Source of the DNA: an uncultured Phocaeicola sp.
Lineage (GTDB): Bacteria; Bacteroidota; Bacteroidia; Bacteroidales; Bacteroidaceae
Direction of reading: 5' to 3'
Assembly (NCBI GenBank): GCA_958434805.1
Contig: CAUBDX010000005.1
Span: 34,914-98,913, forward strand
DNA length: 64,000 nucleotides
Position 1 is the stretch's first letter; every line of letters starts with the position of its first letter. Both the position numbers and the translations under genes were made by a program. A model generated the notes under the pieces. That model had not been told where the DNA came from. It did not search any database and was given only the letters and a program-made list of their open reading frames with translations. Positions 63,917-64,000 of the stretch are shown here, piece by piece.

Positions 63917-64000
63917 TCAGTTCACTTTCCATTCAATCACCCCTCCCGAAGCTCCTTTCTGCAATTGTGCTGCAATTTTAAGCCCCTTTGTTTTGACAGG
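63917..64000 (-). CDS. C-terminal end of an unidentified gene (runs off right edge)
   Basis: An open frame enters from the right edge and ends at a TGA (63917-63919), giving 27 residues ending KGASGGVIEWKVN. The Gly-Gly-(Val/Ile)-(Ile/Leu)-Glu-Trp ending resembles the tails of several exported Bacteroides carbohydrate-active enzymes, but too little is present to name a family. It is on the same strand as susC with a 31-base gap, so it may belong to PUL 3. Confidence 0.5.
   Translation of the reverse strand, partial: PVKTKGLKIAAQLQKGASGGVIEWKVN

Overview
The window looks like chromosome of a gut Bacteroidales bacterium, most likely Bacteroides/Phocaeicola (the gene content recalls the P. vulgatus/dorei group, but that is inference). 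The evidence is the SusC/SusD pairs with glycoside hydrolases, a sulfatase, two hybrid two-component sensors, an ECF sigma/FecR pair, and many promoters with the Bacteroidetes -7 box TAnnTTTG. No tRNA, rRNA, CRISPR array, prophage or intact insertion sequence was seen.

Layout. 1-5.7 kb is housekeeping: the start of ftsX, a zinc-ribbon methyltransferase, a PspC protein, an FKBP isomerase joined to miaB by TGATG, a candidate small RNA (about 3.59-3.69 kb), a small membrane protein and a CoA-transferase of the succinate/acetate/propionate type. 5.8-10.3 kb holds a GH3 beta-glycosidase lipoprotein and an ABC-F ATPase with a long leader. 10.3-19.2 kb is the first polysaccharide utilisation locus (PUL), read leftward: ECF sigma, FecR anti-sigma, SusC with STN domain, SusD, and a serine-type sulfatase behind a stem-loop. 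A tricorn-type S41 protease (19.4-22.6 kb) diverges from the sigma gene. 22.7-34.1 kb is the second PUL: a hybrid sensor-regulator upstream of a GH2-SusC-SusD operon, with a candidate operator ahead of the GH2.

34.5-51.9 kb is mainly housekeeping: leuS, a YitT transporter-like protein, an acetyltransferase, rdgB, nadA, an outer-membrane barrel protein, a SpoU methyltransferase, a DUF4294 protein, a helix-hairpin-helix barrel protein, a radical SAM protein, a decayed S41 gene, a SulP transporter, a DUF4884 lipoprotein and rubrerythrin. Two points stand out here. A 41-codon gene overlaps the nadA stop by ATGA. The nadA promoter/leader is also repeated on the far side of the neighbouring barrel gene, so that gene sits between two copies of it.

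52.0-64.0 kb is the third PUL: a hybrid sensor-regulator, a DUF6055 HExxH lipoprotein coupled by TAATG to a GH27 alpha-galactosidase, SusD, SusC, and the last 27 codons of another gene at the right edge. A strong terminator separates susCD from the GH27 pair, which has its own -7 box. In each PUL, SusC/SusD should bind and import glycans, surface or periplasmic enzymes should cut them, and the adjacent regulator should sense the products and switch the operon on.
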